NCBI RefSeq assembly: GCF_003574965.1
Contig: NZ_CP032317.1
Location: 2,852,001 to 2,916,000, forward strand
DNA from: Hymenobacter oligotrophus
GTDB taxonomy: Bacteria; Bacteroidota; Bacteroidia; Cytophagales; Hymenobacteraceae
DNA: 64,000 bases
Direction of reading: 5' to 3'
Below, piece by piece: positions 8,068 through 16,130 of this stretch. A program made the translations under genes and the position numbers. The notes under the pieces are model-generated. The model did not search any database and was not told the origin of the DNA. It saw only the letters and a program-made list of their open reading frames with translations. How positions within the stretch are numbered: position 1 is the first letter of the stretch; each line of letters starts with the position of its first letter.

Positions 8068-9060
8068 ATGGCTCTTATTCCCACCCACCGCCCCCGGCGG
8101 AACCGCAAGTCCGAAGTCATCCGCAACATGGTGCAGGAAACGACGCTGTCGGTGCACGACTTCATCTTTCCGTTGTTTCTCATCGAGGGCGACAACAAAA
8201 CCGTGGAGGTAACGTCGATGCCGGGCATTCAGCGCTTCACGGCCGACCGCCTGCTCGATGAAATCGGCCAGTGCGTGGACCTAGGCATCAAGGCATTTGC
8301 GCCTTTTCCGAGCATCGATGACCGCCTGAAGGACCGCCTCGCTAAGGAAAGCCACAACCCCGACGGCCTGTACGTGCGCACGGTGGAACGCATCAAGAAG
8401 GCTTTTCCCGATGTGGTGATCATGACCGATGTGGCCATGGACCCCTACTCTTCCGACGGCCACGACGGCATTGTGGACCCCGACTCGGGCGAAATCATGA
8501 ACGACGCCACCCTGGAGGTGCTCGGCCAAATGGCCCTGGCGCAAGCCCGCGCCGGCGCCGACATTATCGGGCCATCCGACATGATGGACGGCCGCGTGGC
8601 CTGGATTCGCGACGTGCTCGACCGCAACGCCTTCTCGCACGTGAGCATTATGAGCTACACGGCCAAGTACGCGTCGGCTTTCTACGGCCCGTTCCGCGAC
8701 GCCCTAGGTTCAGCCCCGAAAAAGGGCGACAAGAAGAGCTACCAGATGAACCCGGCCAACCGCCGCGAAGCCATCCGGGAGTTGCGCCTCGACGAGCAGG
8801 AAGGCGCCGACATGGTGATGATTAAGCCCGCGCTGAGTTACCTCGACGTAATTCGGGAAGTGCGCGACAACACCACCTTGCCCGTAACGGCCTACAACGT
8901 ATCGGGCGAGTACGCCATGGTGAAAGCCGCCGCCCAAAACGGCTGGGTTGACGGCGAGCGGACCATGCTGGAGGTGCTGATGAGCATCAAGCGTGCCGGC
9001 GCCGACGCCATCCTGACGTACTTCGCCAAGGAAGCGGCGCAGGTGCTACGCCGCGGTTAA
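8068..9060 (+). CDS. hemB: Delta-aminolevulinic acid dehydratase (porphobilinogen synthase)
   Basis: A 330-aa TIM-barrel enzyme that condenses two 5-aminolevulinate molecules to porphobilinogen in haem synthesis. The Schiff-base lysines are K200 in MSYTAKYASAFYGPFR and K253 in MVMIKPALSYLD. The metal loop reads DVAMDPYSSDGHDG (121–134), with aspartates where zinc-type enzymes have cysteines, so it is not the Cys3-zinc form. Within that loop the usual THGHDG is SDGHDG. The gene is preceded by a candidate -7 box and followed by a terminator, consistent with a monocistronic unit. Confidence 0.97.
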   Translation: MALIPTHRPRRNRKSEVIRNMVQETTLSVHDFIFPLFLIEGDNKTVEVTSMPGIQRFTADRLLDEIGQCVDLGIKAFAPFPSIDDRLKDRLAKESHNPDGLYVRTVERIKKAFPDVVIMTDVAMDPYSSDGHDGIVDPDSGEIMNDATLEVLGQMALAQARAGADIIGPSDMMDGRVAWIRDVLDRNAFSHVSIMSYTAKYASAFYGPFRDALGSAPKKGDKKSYQMNPANRREAIRELRLDEQEGADMVMIKPALSYLDVIREVRDNTTLPVTAYNVSGEYAMVKAAAQNGWVDGERTMLEVLMSIKRAGADAILTYFAKEAAQVLRRG

Positions 9061-9078
9061 ATTTAGCTTCTTCTGAGG

Positions 9079-9128
9079 TTGGGCAAATTTGGCGTAACAG
9101 CGCTAGGTTTGCCCAATTTCGTTTTCTC
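9079..9128 (+). terminator. Terminator of hemB
   Basis: TTGGGCAAA (9079–9087) pairs with TTTGCCCAA (9108–9116) and is followed by TTTCGTTTTCTC. It begins 18 bases after the hemB stop. Confidence 0.75.
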
Positions 9129-9152
9129 TTACCTTCCGATACCCTCTGATTT

Positions 9153-9662
9153 ATGCCTATCCGCTTATTTATCTTGACAGCAGCCGGATTGTGGCTGCAA
9201 CCCACTAGCGCGCAAGCCCAAACGCAGCGGGCTATGCCCTCGGATACCGTTACGCTGGAAGAAGCAATCGGCGCCTACAACGAGCGGGCCACCCGCCATA
9301 ACAGTATGCTAGCCGCTTACAACGAGGCCCAGCAGCACACCCAGCAGGCCATTGCCCAACTGAACGCGTTTTTTGATTTCTACAACCATCGGTTTCAGCC
9401 CCGCAAAACCGACGCGCAATTGCAGCAAATGCTGCCGCCCGTAGCGACCAACCTGCAACGCGCCCGGGGCATTTTGGCCACGGTAGCGTTTGAGGACGAA
9501 ACGCGCCAAGCCACGGTGCGCGAGCTAATGGCCGTGGTACAGCGCGGCGAAGCGCGCCTGCGCAACAGCCAGGCTTTTTTGGCCCGCTACCTGCGTACTA
9601 CCCCGGTCCAGCGCCCGGTGCTGTTTACTACCCGCGGCGGCCCCTACGAAATGACGCGCTGA
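9153..9662 (+). CDS. Exported coiled-coil protein of unknown function
   Basis: A 169-aa ORF with a signal peptide (residues 1–23, ending TSAQAQ). The mature part is rich in Ala, Gln, Glu and Arg with long predicted helices (EEAIGAYNERATRHNSMLAA, then AYNEAQQHTQQAIAQLNAF), suggesting coiled coils. No catalytic motif or known family is recognised. Probably periplasmic. Confidence 0.65.
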   Translation: MPIRLFILTAAGLWLQPTSAQAQTQRAMPSDTVTLEEAIGAYNERATRHNSMLAAYNEAQQHTQQAIAQLNAFFDFYNHRFQPRKTDAQLQQMLPPVATNLQRARGILATVAFEDETRQATVRELMAVVQRGEARLRNSQAFLARYLRTTPVQRPVLFTTRGGPYEMTR

Positions 9663-9713
9663 GTTGCTACTGCTTGCTGCTTGTTACAAGCCAAACACCT
9701 AGGAACCCATCAA

Positions 9714-11117
9714 TTATTTAGCACCCTCCGAGTAGCCTCGCTGCGCTCCGAACGGCCAGCGGCCCTGCCGTGAGTTGCTGATCAGAAAAACTACCACGCC
9801 CGCAGCAATTACGGCCAGGCCCGAAAGCACAAACGACAGCCCCGTGCTGCCCAGCACCAGCAGCCACACCACCACGGCCACCACCACGGGCAAGGGGTAC
9901 AGCGGCATCCGGAAGGGCAAACCTGCTGTGCCGCGCCGGCGCCGCAGCAGCACCAAACCCACGGCTTGCCCCACAAACTGCACCAAAATGCGCATGGCCA
10001 GGATGGCGCTGATAACCTCCGAAAGCTTGAACAGCAGGCTGAACACAAATCCCGCCCCGCCCAACACCAGCAACGATACGTGCGGAAAGTGCTTGGTGGG
10101 GTGTACGCGCGCAAACACCGGCAAAAACTCGCCATCGGCTGCTGCGGCGTACGGAATGCGCGAGTAGCCCAGCAGCACCGCAAACAACGAAGCAAACGCC
10201 ACCCACAGCACCAGCGCTGTGGCCGCCAGCGCCGCCGTGTGGCCGAAGAGCCGCTCCACAAACGTGCTCACAATAAACTCCGATTGCGCCGCTTCGGCCC
10301 AGGGCAGCACGCGCGCCACGCTGTAGTTGAGCAGCAAGTACAGCACGGCAATGCCCACTATGCTCAGAAAGATGGCCCGCGGAATGATGCGCGCCGGCTG
10401 CCTGATTTCGGCGCCTAGGTGGCACACGTTGTAATAGCCCAGGTAGCTGTAAATGGTTTTGACGCTGGCCTGACCTAGGGCCAGCGCCGGCAACACAAAC
10501 CAGCCCTTGGCGGCATCGGCGGCGGCTACGGGCGTAAGTGGCGGAAAGGGCACTGCCTCGCGGCCCAGCAGCAGGCCGCTGCCAATCAGGCCTAGCATAA
10601 GCACCAATACACCCACCCACAAAGCCACGCCCAGCTTGCCCACCGAGCCAATGCGCCGGTACAGCAGCGCTACCAGCAGCACCACCACCGTGCCGCTCAC
10701 CAATTTGGGCTGCCACCACGCGGGCAAGGGCACCAAGTAGGCAAAGTACTGCGCAAACCCAATGGCGCCCGAGGCCACCACCAAGGGCGCTTGCACCAAG
10801 GTTTGCCACACGTACAAAAACGACATCAAGCGGCCCCAAGTCTGCTCGCCGTAGGCCAGCTTCAGAAAGCGGTATGAGCCTCCCGCCTCGGGGTGCGCCG
10901 CGCCCAGTTCCGACCAAATCAGCCCATCAACCACCGAAAGCACCGCCCCCGCCACCCACGCCCACAGAAAGTAAGGCCCCAGCAATTGCATTACCAGCGG
11001 CAGCACCACAAACGGCCCAATGCCCACCATGTCGATCATGTTGAGGGCGGTGGCTTGCAGCAGGCCCAGTTCGCGGCGTAGCGTATCGGGCGGGTTGGTA
11101 TCGGAGGTTGGGGGCAT
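9714..11117 (-). CDS. APC superfamily amino-acid permease
   Basis: A 467-aa polytopic inner-membrane transporter with about 12 hydrophobic segments. The first helix region LNMIDMVGIGPFVVLPLVMQ contains the glycine-rich unwound substrate site of APC transporters, followed by WSELGAAHPEAGGSYRFLKL, the family signature with P-E-A-GGSY. It is likely a secondary amino-acid transporter; the substrate is not determinable. The start at MPPTSDTNPP is preferred because the longer reading frame would add 25 residues before the soluble N-terminus without family support. A 28-bp perfect hairpin lies upstream. Confidence 0.9.
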   Translation of the reverse strand: MPPTSDTNPPDTLRRELGLLQATALNMIDMVGIGPFVVLPLVMQLLGPYFLWAWVAGAVLSVVDGLIWSELGAAHPEAGGSYRFLKLAYGEQTWGRLMSFLYVWQTLVQAPLVVASGAIGFAQYFAYLVPLPAWWQPKLVSGTVVVLLVALLYRRIGSVGKLGVALWVGVLVLMLGLIGSGLLLGREAVPFPPLTPVAAADAAKGWFVLPALALGQASVKTIYSYLGYYNVCHLGAEIRQPARIIPRAIFLSIVGIAVLYLLLNYSVARVLPWAEAAQSEFIVSTFVERLFGHTAALAATALVLWVAFASLFAVLLGYSRIPYAAAADGEFLPVFARVHPTKHFPHVSLLVLGGAGFVFSLLFKLSEVISAILAMRILVQFVGQAVGLVLLRRRRGTAGLPFRMPLYPLPVVVAVVVWLLVLGSTGLSFVLSGLAVIAAGVVVFLISNSRQGRWPFGAQRGYSEGAK

Positions 11118-11303
11118 GGCGCAGTTGCTCTGTAAGGTAGCGAGCCTGCAGGCGAAATAACTGCTTTTGCGCACCAAGGGACTCAGCGGCACTCAAACAA
11201 ACCCGGTATAGGCACGCAACCGCTAGTTTTCGGCTGAATTGGTGCTTGAAAATGTCACCGGGTCAGCCGGCCAAGCCAGGCGGCAGCCCTAGGTCGGGCA
11301 GCC

Positions 11304-11367
11304 CAACGCAACGGCGGCGGCCGCTACCCGGTATTACTGCCGGGTAGCGGCCGCCGCCGTTGCGTTG
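11304..11367. repeat. 28-bp perfect inverted repeat (intergenic hairpin)
   Basis: Arms 11304–11331 and 11340–11367 are exactly complementary over 28 bases (core GGCGGCGGCCGCTACCCGG) with an 8-base loop (TATTACTG). It lies between the stop of the exported gene ending at 11388 and the start of the permease gene, both on the minus strand. No T-tract follows on either strand, so it is not a standard terminator. It could stabilise a 3' end or act as an attenuator. Confidence 0.8.
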
Positions 11368-11387
11368 AGGGTCAGGTGCTGCTGCCG

Positions 11388-11978
11388 CTAGTTTGTAGCA
11401 ATAGCGCCCTGCCCACTGGTTCGGATGGCCTGCCCACCCGAAGCCGTGGTGTAGCTAAACCCTGGCTGATTCGGAAATACGTTGCGCAGCTGCTGGCCGC
11501 CTACGCCTACCATAAAGCTGCCGTTGCTGGTTGCTGTGCGGTGGTTGCGGCTGCTGGCGCCCAGCGTGCCCAGTCCGCCGGCCGCCACGGCCGACCCTCC
11601 CGAGGCCAGCGTGCGTCCTTGTGCATCCACGCGCACAATGCCGAGCGGCGCGTTGTTATAAATGGCCTGCACTACGTACGAGCCGTCTTGCATTTTGGCG
11701 TAGTTGAGGCGCACGGCGCTGCTCCGGTACTGGCGTACGTAGCCGAGCAGCTCGGCAAAATTGCTCCAAGAGCCGTTGTTGTAGTTACGCGGGTCGCAGT
11801 CGCACACGCCTTGCTCGCCGTTGGGCCGGCTGCTGAGCTGCTGCCAAGCAATGTTGATCCACGGGTCGGTGCAGGGGTTGTTGCGCGCCGCTTCGGCTTG
11901 GGCACTTGAGGGGTTGCCCTGGGCCGCAGCATAGCCAATGGTACTTAAGGCCAACAGAGTGAGGAAAAGGTGTTTCAT
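11388..11978 (-). CDS. Exported protein of unknown function
   Basis: A 196-aa protein from the internal ATG at 11978: MKHLFLTLLALSTIGYAAAQ is a clean signal peptide. The upstream 30 codons are AT-rich non-coding-like sequence. The mature protein has two closely spaced cysteines (VCDCDPRNYNNGSW) plus a third (NNPCTDPW), and a Gly/Ser/Ala-rich second half (GGSAVAAGGLGTLGASSRNH). No family is recognised. Probably periplasmic or secreted. Confidence 0.65.
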   Translation of the reverse strand: MKHLFLTLLALSTIGYAAAQGNPSSAQAEAARNNPCTDPWINIAWQQLSSRPNGEQGVCDCDPRNYNNGSWSNFAELLGYVRQYRSSAVRLNYAKMQDGSYVVQAIYNNAPLGIVRVDAQGRTLASGGSAVAAGGLGTLGASSRNHRTATSNGSFMVGVGGQQLRNVFPNQPGFSYTTASGGQAIRTSGQGAIATN

Positions 11979-12288
11979 GAAAGCGAAATAGGTGGTGAAT
12001 TGAGACGGGCGGTGCAGCATCAGCAACGCAGCTTTAATATATATGATTAATTTAATCATCTTGATCATTACCCAGTTCCACTACGCTTCCTTGGCTACAA
12101 CGCACAGGCGTGTGCCAGCCTAGCTGCGCTTCGGGCCGCGGGCTTGGGGTGCAACCAGCAGTTATATTATGCTGCCGTGCTGCTGCTTGCGCCGCGGCGC
12201 GTACTAGCGCCGCCCCTAGGTGCGTTTAGCTGATGGCCTTGGCATGGGTGCCTCTTACCTTTACCCAGCAAGGCGAAAACCGTAGTCC
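11979..12288. other. Intergenic region with AT-rich palindrome
   Basis: No gene is seen in this 310-base divergent gap. At 12043–12059 there is a 17-base palindrome (ATGATTAA, T, TTAATCAT) in an AT-rich patch. It is about 65–80 bases upstream of the exported protein gene on the minus strand and is a plausible operator for it. One CCTAGG lies near 12214. Confidence 0.5.
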
Positions 12289-13017
12289 ATGAAATACCCT
12301 ATTCTGATTGGGGCACTGGCAGTCCTGCTGCTGAGCTCAACTGCCCCGGCCGTGGCCCAAAAGGTCAAAACCAAAGTAAAAGGCGCCGCTGCGGCCGAGC
12401 TATCGGTGGTGGCGCGGCGGCAGTTGCCGCTGTTTGGCGGCCTCACGCCGCAAGCCGCCCAGCAGCTGGTAGGCGAGCCGTACCTCAAAGGCCTGGAGCA
12501 AAGCTTTCAGTCGCGCACCGAGGCCAGCCAGTTTTTTGCCAACAAAGGCTACGAGTACCTCACCGAAGGCAAGGCCGATACGGCCCGGTACCGCTTTAAC
12601 CTGGCCTGGCTGCTCGATCCACAAAACCCCGACGCTTACCGCGGCCTGGGCTTGCTGGCCGCCAATACCTCGCCCGATCAAGCCATCGGCCTATTCAGCC
12701 AAGGCTTAGCGGTGGCGCCCAACAACGCCCAGCTGCTCACCGACCTAGGCAGCGGCTACCTGCTGCGCTACAACCAAACCAAAAAGGCTAAAGACCTGAA
12801 AACGGCCGAGGAACAGTTGCGCAAGGCCCTGGCCGCCGATGCCAACAGCGCTTACGCCTGGCAACAGCTGGCGTGGGTGCAATTCTACCAAAACGAGTAT
12901 GCCCAGGCCTGGGAGTCGTTGCACAAAGCCAGCACGCTCAATTTCAGCGGCGTCGACTTTGAATTGGTAACCAGCCTGAAGGAAAAAATGCCTGACCCGA
13001 AGGGCCTGTTTAAGTAG
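12289..13017 (+). CDS. Exported TPR-repeat protein
   Basis: A 242-aa protein with a signal peptide (residues 1–24, ending APAVAQ). From about residue 80 it has tandem tetratricopeptide-like helices: ASQFFANKGYEYLTEGKADT, DAYRGLGLLAANTSPDQAIG, AQLLTDLGSGYLLRYNQ and SAYAWQQLAWVQFYQNEYAQ. The canonical W/G/Y/A/P spacing supports at least three repeats. It likely serves as a periplasmic protein-interaction scaffold. It is followed by a GC-rich hairpin. Confidence 0.8.
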   Translation: MKYPILIGALAVLLLSSTAPAVAQKVKTKVKGAAAAELSVVARRQLPLFGGLTPQAAQQLVGEPYLKGLEQSFQSRTEASQFFANKGYEYLTEGKADTARYRFNLAWLLDPQNPDAYRGLGLLAANTSPDQAIGLFSQGLAVAPNNAQLLTDLGSGYLLRYNQTKKAKDLKTAEEQLRKALAADANSAYAWQQLAWVQFYQNEYAQAWESLHKASTLNFSGVDFELVTSLKEKMPDPKGLFK

Positions 13018-13039
13018 GCCGCAACCCTTGGCTCACAAC

Positions 13040-13070
13040 GCAGCCCGCGCCGCCGGCGTAAGCGGGCTGC
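13040..13070 (+). terminator. Hairpin after the TPR gene
   Basis: GCAGCCCGC (13040–13048) pairs with GCGGGCTGC (13062–13070) around a GC-rich loop. Only a weak T run follows (TTACC). It may also lie in the leader of the next gene. Confidence 0.6.
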
Positions 13071-13088
13071 TTACCAATCCTCTCCTAC

Positions 13089-13805
13089 GTGCGCATCACC
13101 AACTTATTGCTCGGAGCAGCTTTGCTGGCGCCGCTGGCCGCCTCGGCCCAAGCCCCGCGCCGCCACTTCGACGCGCAAGGCCGCGCTTTTTTTCGCGGGC
13201 CGCTGCGATTGTCGGCCGGCGGCGGCATTGCCCTGTACAACGGCGACCTGACCGCTAGCCTAGGCGACAACTTTATTGGGCCCGCCGGGCAGCTGGGCCT
13301 GGTGTACACCTGGCGCCCGCACTGGAGCGTGGGCGGCGAAGCCACCGCGTTTCAGATTGGCGCCCGCGACCAACTGCCCGAGCGTAACCTCGCGTTCAGG
13401 GGGCGCAACCTGGCCGTTACGGCCTTTGTGCGCTACGAGCCCCTGCGCGACCCCTCGTGGTACGCGGGTACGCGCAACCGCTTTGCCCGCGTAAAACCGT
13501 TTCTGAAGGCCGGGGTGGGCTACTTGCTCTACAACCCCAAAGCCTACAACGGCACCGAGCGCCCCGCCAACAACACCGAGTTTCTGCCGGCCGAGCGGCC
13601 CGATTACACCGCCACGGCCATTACGGTGCCCGTGGGCGGCGGCCTGTCGTTTTTCCTGACGCGGCGGTTCTGGCTCACGGCCGAGGGCGCGTATGGCCTC
13701 ACCACCACCGACCACCTCGACGACGTAAGCCAGCGCGGCAACCCCGACCGCAACGATGGCTACGGCACCGTTACCTTCAAGCTGGAATACCAATTAGGTG
13801 AGTAG
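13089..13805 (+). CDS. Outer-membrane beta-barrel domain protein
   Basis: A 238-aa protein with a GTG start. A signal peptide (residues 1–20, ending AASAQ) is followed by alternating polar/aromatic strands typical of an eight-stranded barrel: LSAGGGIALYNGDLT, GQLGLVYTWRPHWSVGGEA, VKPFLKAGVGYLLYNPKAYN, ITVPVGGGLSFFLTRRFWLTAEGAYGLTT and a final YGTVTFKLEYQL. It resembles DUF6089/OmpW-like barrels of Bacteroidota. The start is set by the signal peptide because no ATG precedes it in frame. A low-complexity inverted repeat begins directly after the stop. Confidence 0.8.
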   Translation: MRITNLLLGAALLAPLAASAQAPRRHFDAQGRAFFRGPLRLSAGGGIALYNGDLTASLGDNFIGPAGQLGLVYTWRPHWSVGGEATAFQIGARDQLPERNLAFRGRNLAVTAFVRYEPLRDPSWYAGTRNRFARVKPFLKAGVGYLLYNPKAYNGTERPANNTEFLPAERPDYTATAITVPVGGGLSFFLTRRFWLTAEGAYGLTTTDHLDDVSQRGNPDRNDGYGTVTFKLEYQLGE

Positions 13806-13995
13806 GTTTGGTATTGGGTACTGGGTATTGAGACGTGAGTATGAAGTATTGAGTACGTGGTATTCAATACTGAGCAATCAGCATCCAGTGCCATTTCTTA
13901 ACTGCTTCTTTCGACGCTCAACACGCAGTACTTCAGCTCACTACTCACGTCTCAGTACCAAATACCAAATACTAACTGCTAACTACTAACTACCA
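13806..13995. repeat. Low-complexity inverted repeat (TACTGAG/TATTGGG words)
   Basis: The left arm (about 13808–13870) consists of TTGGTATTGGGTACTGGG-like words and GAGACGTGAGTATGAAG. The right arm (about 13935–13995) has CTCACTACTCACGTCTCAG, TACCAAATACCAAATAC and CTAACTACTAACTACC. The arms are largely complementary in reverse order. It starts immediately after the barrel gene stop and ends at the SDR start codon. Confidence 0.7.
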
Positions 13996-13997
13996 AA

Positions 13998-14783
13998 ATG
14001 CCTTTTCCTGCTGATGCGGCCACGCGCTGGTCGTTGCAAGGCCGTGTTTTTCTGGTAACGGGTGCTTCGGCCGGCATTGGTGCGGCCGTGGCGGCCGAGC
14101 TCCTGGGTTTTGGAGCTACAGTGGTGGCGGCCGCGCGGCGGCCCGAGCCGTTGCAGCAGGCCGTAACCGAGTGGCAGCAGCAAGGCCTCGATGCCCACGC
14201 CCTGCCCACCGACGTAAGCACGCCCCTAGGTCGGAAAACCCTGATGGAGCAGGTACAGGCGCAGTTTGACCGGCTCGATGGGCTGGTGAACAACGTGGGC
14301 ACCAACATCCGCAAGCCCACCACGGCGTACTCCGACGAAGAGTACCGCCACGTGATGCAAACCAACCTCGATTCGGCGTTTCACCTGTGCCAACTGGCTT
14401 ACCCCTTGCTGAAGGCTAATCGGCAGGGCAGCGTGGTGAACATATCGTCGGTGGCGGGGCTTACCGCCGTGCGCACCGGCGCCGTGTACGCCATGACGAA
14501 GGCCGCCATGGTGCAGCTTACCCGCTACCTAGCCGCCGAGTGGGCCCCCGATGGCGTTCGGGTGAATTGTGTGGCGCCGTGGTATATAAGCACGCCCTTG
14601 GCCGCCGGGGTGCTCAGCAACGAGAGCTACCTGCAAAACGTGCTCGACCGCACCCCCATGCGCCGCGTGGGCGAGCCGCACGAAGTAGCCGCGGCCGTGG
14701 CTTTCCTGAGCTTGCCGGCCGCTAGCTACATCACCGGCCAAACGCTATCTGTAGATGGCGGCTTTGTGGGTTACGGCTTTTAG
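13998..14783 (+). CDS. Short-chain dehydrogenase/reductase (tropinone reductase-like)
   Basis: A 261-aa classical SDR, an NAD(P)-dependent oxidoreductase. The cofactor motif TGASAGIG is at 21–28. NNVGTN replaces the usual NNAG. The catalytic set is Ser in NISSVAG and YxxxK in [20 protein letters not shown]. The C-terminal [22 protein letters not shown] is standard. The arginine in [10 protein letters not shown] after the second strand favours NADP(H). [11 protein letters not shown] resembles the tropinone reductase branch. The substrate is unknown. Transcribed alone. Confidence 0.92.
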   Translation: MPFPADAATRWSLQGRVFLVTGASAGIGAAVAAELLGFGATVVAAARRPEPLQQAVTEWQQQGLDAHALPTDVSTPLGRKTLMEQVQAQFDRLDGLVNNVGTNIRKPTTAYSDEEYRHVMQTNLDSAFHLCQLAYPLLKANRQGSVVNISSVAGLTAVRTGAVYAMTKAAMVQLTRYLAAEWAPDGVRVNCVAPWYISTPLAAGVLSNESYLQNVLDRTPMRRVGEPHEVAAAVAFLSLPAASYITGQTLSVDGGFVGYGF

Positions 14784-14813
14784 CCCGACTGCGTGTAGCG
14801 CGGCAGTAGCGCG

Positions 14814-15078
14814 GTGTAGCGCGGACTTTGTAGTCCGCGTCCCCAGATAGTAATTTCTGTTTCTAGACCTAGGAATACGGCGCGGTGTAGCTCGGACTTG
14901 GCTACGCCTTCCTGCGGTTCAGTCCGCGCTGGCGCGAACGAGCGGTGTTGCGCGGGTTTGCCCTAACGATTTCGTTCTAGCAAACGCGGGCTTAAGCCCG
15001 CGCTACACCGCCGCACGCCCTAGGTCCGGAAACAGAAATTACTATCTGTGGACGCGGACTACAAAGTCCGCGCTACAC
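14814..15078. repeat. Composite palindromic element with 60-bp inverted arms
   Basis: Arm 14814–14873 and the reverse complement of arm 15019–15078 match at 57 of 60 positions by eye. Each arm begins GTGTAGCGCGGACTTTGTAG and has its own internal hairpin (GCGGACT…AGTCCGC), and each ends in a CCTAGG. The interior holds further copies of the motif: GGTGTAGCTCGGACTTGG, and a 3' part with AAACGCGGGCTTAAGCCCGC then GCTACACC. It fills the gap between two convergent genes (stops at 14783 and 15083). It looks like a REP/MITE-type element. No transposase gene is present. Confidence 0.85.
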
Positions 15079-15082
15079 GCTG

Positions 15083-15982
15083 CTACAGTTTCACCGCCGT
15101 GGGTTGGGTTAGGCGCAGCAAGGCTTCGTAGTAGCGCTGGTAGGCAACCTCGCCGGCCGAATCCATGTACAGGAAGGGTTCTATCATTTCCAGCTCCATC
15201 AGCCAGAAGCCACCGGCGGGGGCCTCTACCCCATCCACGCGGGCATAAAGGCAACCCTGCGCAAAGCGACCCACGATATCCTGCGCCACGGCCACCGTAG
15301 CGGCAGGCGGCGTTTCGGCATGAATGGCGCCGCCGTGGAAGTGCTGCACCCGGAAGTCGCCCGACTTGGGGGTTTTGCGCACGCAGTGGCTGAGCTGCCC
15401 GCCAAAAAACACCAACGACCACTCGCCCGTGGTCTGGATTTGGGGCAGGAAGGGCTGGGCCATAAAGTCGGCTTCGTCAACCAAAGCCTGCAGCTGCTCC
15501 AGGGCCGCGTTGGCTTCGTCCAGACCTAGGGCAAAGGTGTCCTTGGCGCCGCCGCTTACGGTGGGCTTCAGCACCAGGCGCTCGGTACCCAGCTCGGCCA
15601 GCAGCGCGGCGGGCTCCACGCGGCTGCCGCGGGGCAGCCAGTGCGTGGGCACAATGGGCACGCCGGCCTGCTCCATGTCGCGCAGGTACAGCTTATCGGC
15701 GTTGTGGCGCACAATACTGGTGGGATTGAGCAGGCGCACGCCGCGGGCATCGAGCTCGTTGAGCCAGTTGTGGAACTCGGTGGGGCGGTCGAAATAATCC
15801 CACGGCGATTTGAGCACGGCCACATCAAAGGCTTCCCAACGCACGCGGGCGTCCGTCCAGGAAACATAGCTGACCTGCAGGCCGCGGGCCCGGAGGTAAT
15901 CGGCAAGCTGCTGGTCTTCGGCAGCTACGTTGGTAGCGGCGTACTGCGCCAGGGCATCGCAAGAAACTAAGGCAATATGCAT
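15083..15982 (-). CDS. ATP-grasp domain protein (RimK/glutathione-synthetase-like)
   Basis: A 299-aa protein. The N-terminal pre-ATP-grasp part (MHIALVSCDALAQYAATNVA…) is followed by KSPWDYFDRPTEFHNWL. ATP-binding elements follow: RLVLKPTVSGGAKDTF (lysine and glycine loop), DFMAQPFLPQIQTTGEWSLVFFGGQLSHCVRKTP, and the metal-binding FWLMELEMIEPFLYMD. These are the landmarks of ATP-grasp ligases that form amide bonds via acyl-phosphates. It belongs to the group annotated as prokaryotic glutathione synthetase-like; the real substrate is unknown. Its stop abuts the composite palindrome. Confidence 0.85.
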   Translation of the reverse strand: MHIALVSCDALAQYAATNVAAEDQQLADYLRARGLQVSYVSWTDARVRWEAFDVAVLKSPWDYFDRPTEFHNWLNELDARGVRLLNPTSIVRHNADKLYLRDMEQAGVPIVPTHWLPRGSRVEPAALLAELGTERLVLKPTVSGGAKDTFALGLDEANAALEQLQALVDEADFMAQPFLPQIQTTGEWSLVFFGGQLSHCVRKTPKSGDFRVQHFHGGAIHAETPPAATVAVAQDIVGRFAQGCLYARVDGVEAPAGGFWLMELEMIEPFLYMDSAGEVAYQRYYEALLRLTQPTAVKL

Positions 15983-16069
15983 AGGTACGAAAGCAAGAAA
16001 ACCGCCCTAGGTGCAGCGGCTCAAAATGGGCCGCAAAGGTACCACCATCGGGGCCCTGGCTCAAATAAA

Positions 16070-16099
16070 AAGCCCGCCGTACCTAGGTACGGCGGGCTT
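16070..16099 (-). terminator. Terminator of the M20 hydrolase gene, centred on CCTAGG
   Basis: A perfect 30-base palindrome whose centre is CCTAGG (16082–16087). On the minus strand the stem is followed by TTTTATTTG. It lies 31 bases after the M20 gene stop and before the ATP-grasp gene. Confidence 0.88.
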
Positions 16100-16130
16100 G
16101 TAACAGGTAAAGCAACGAGGTTTGCGGCAG

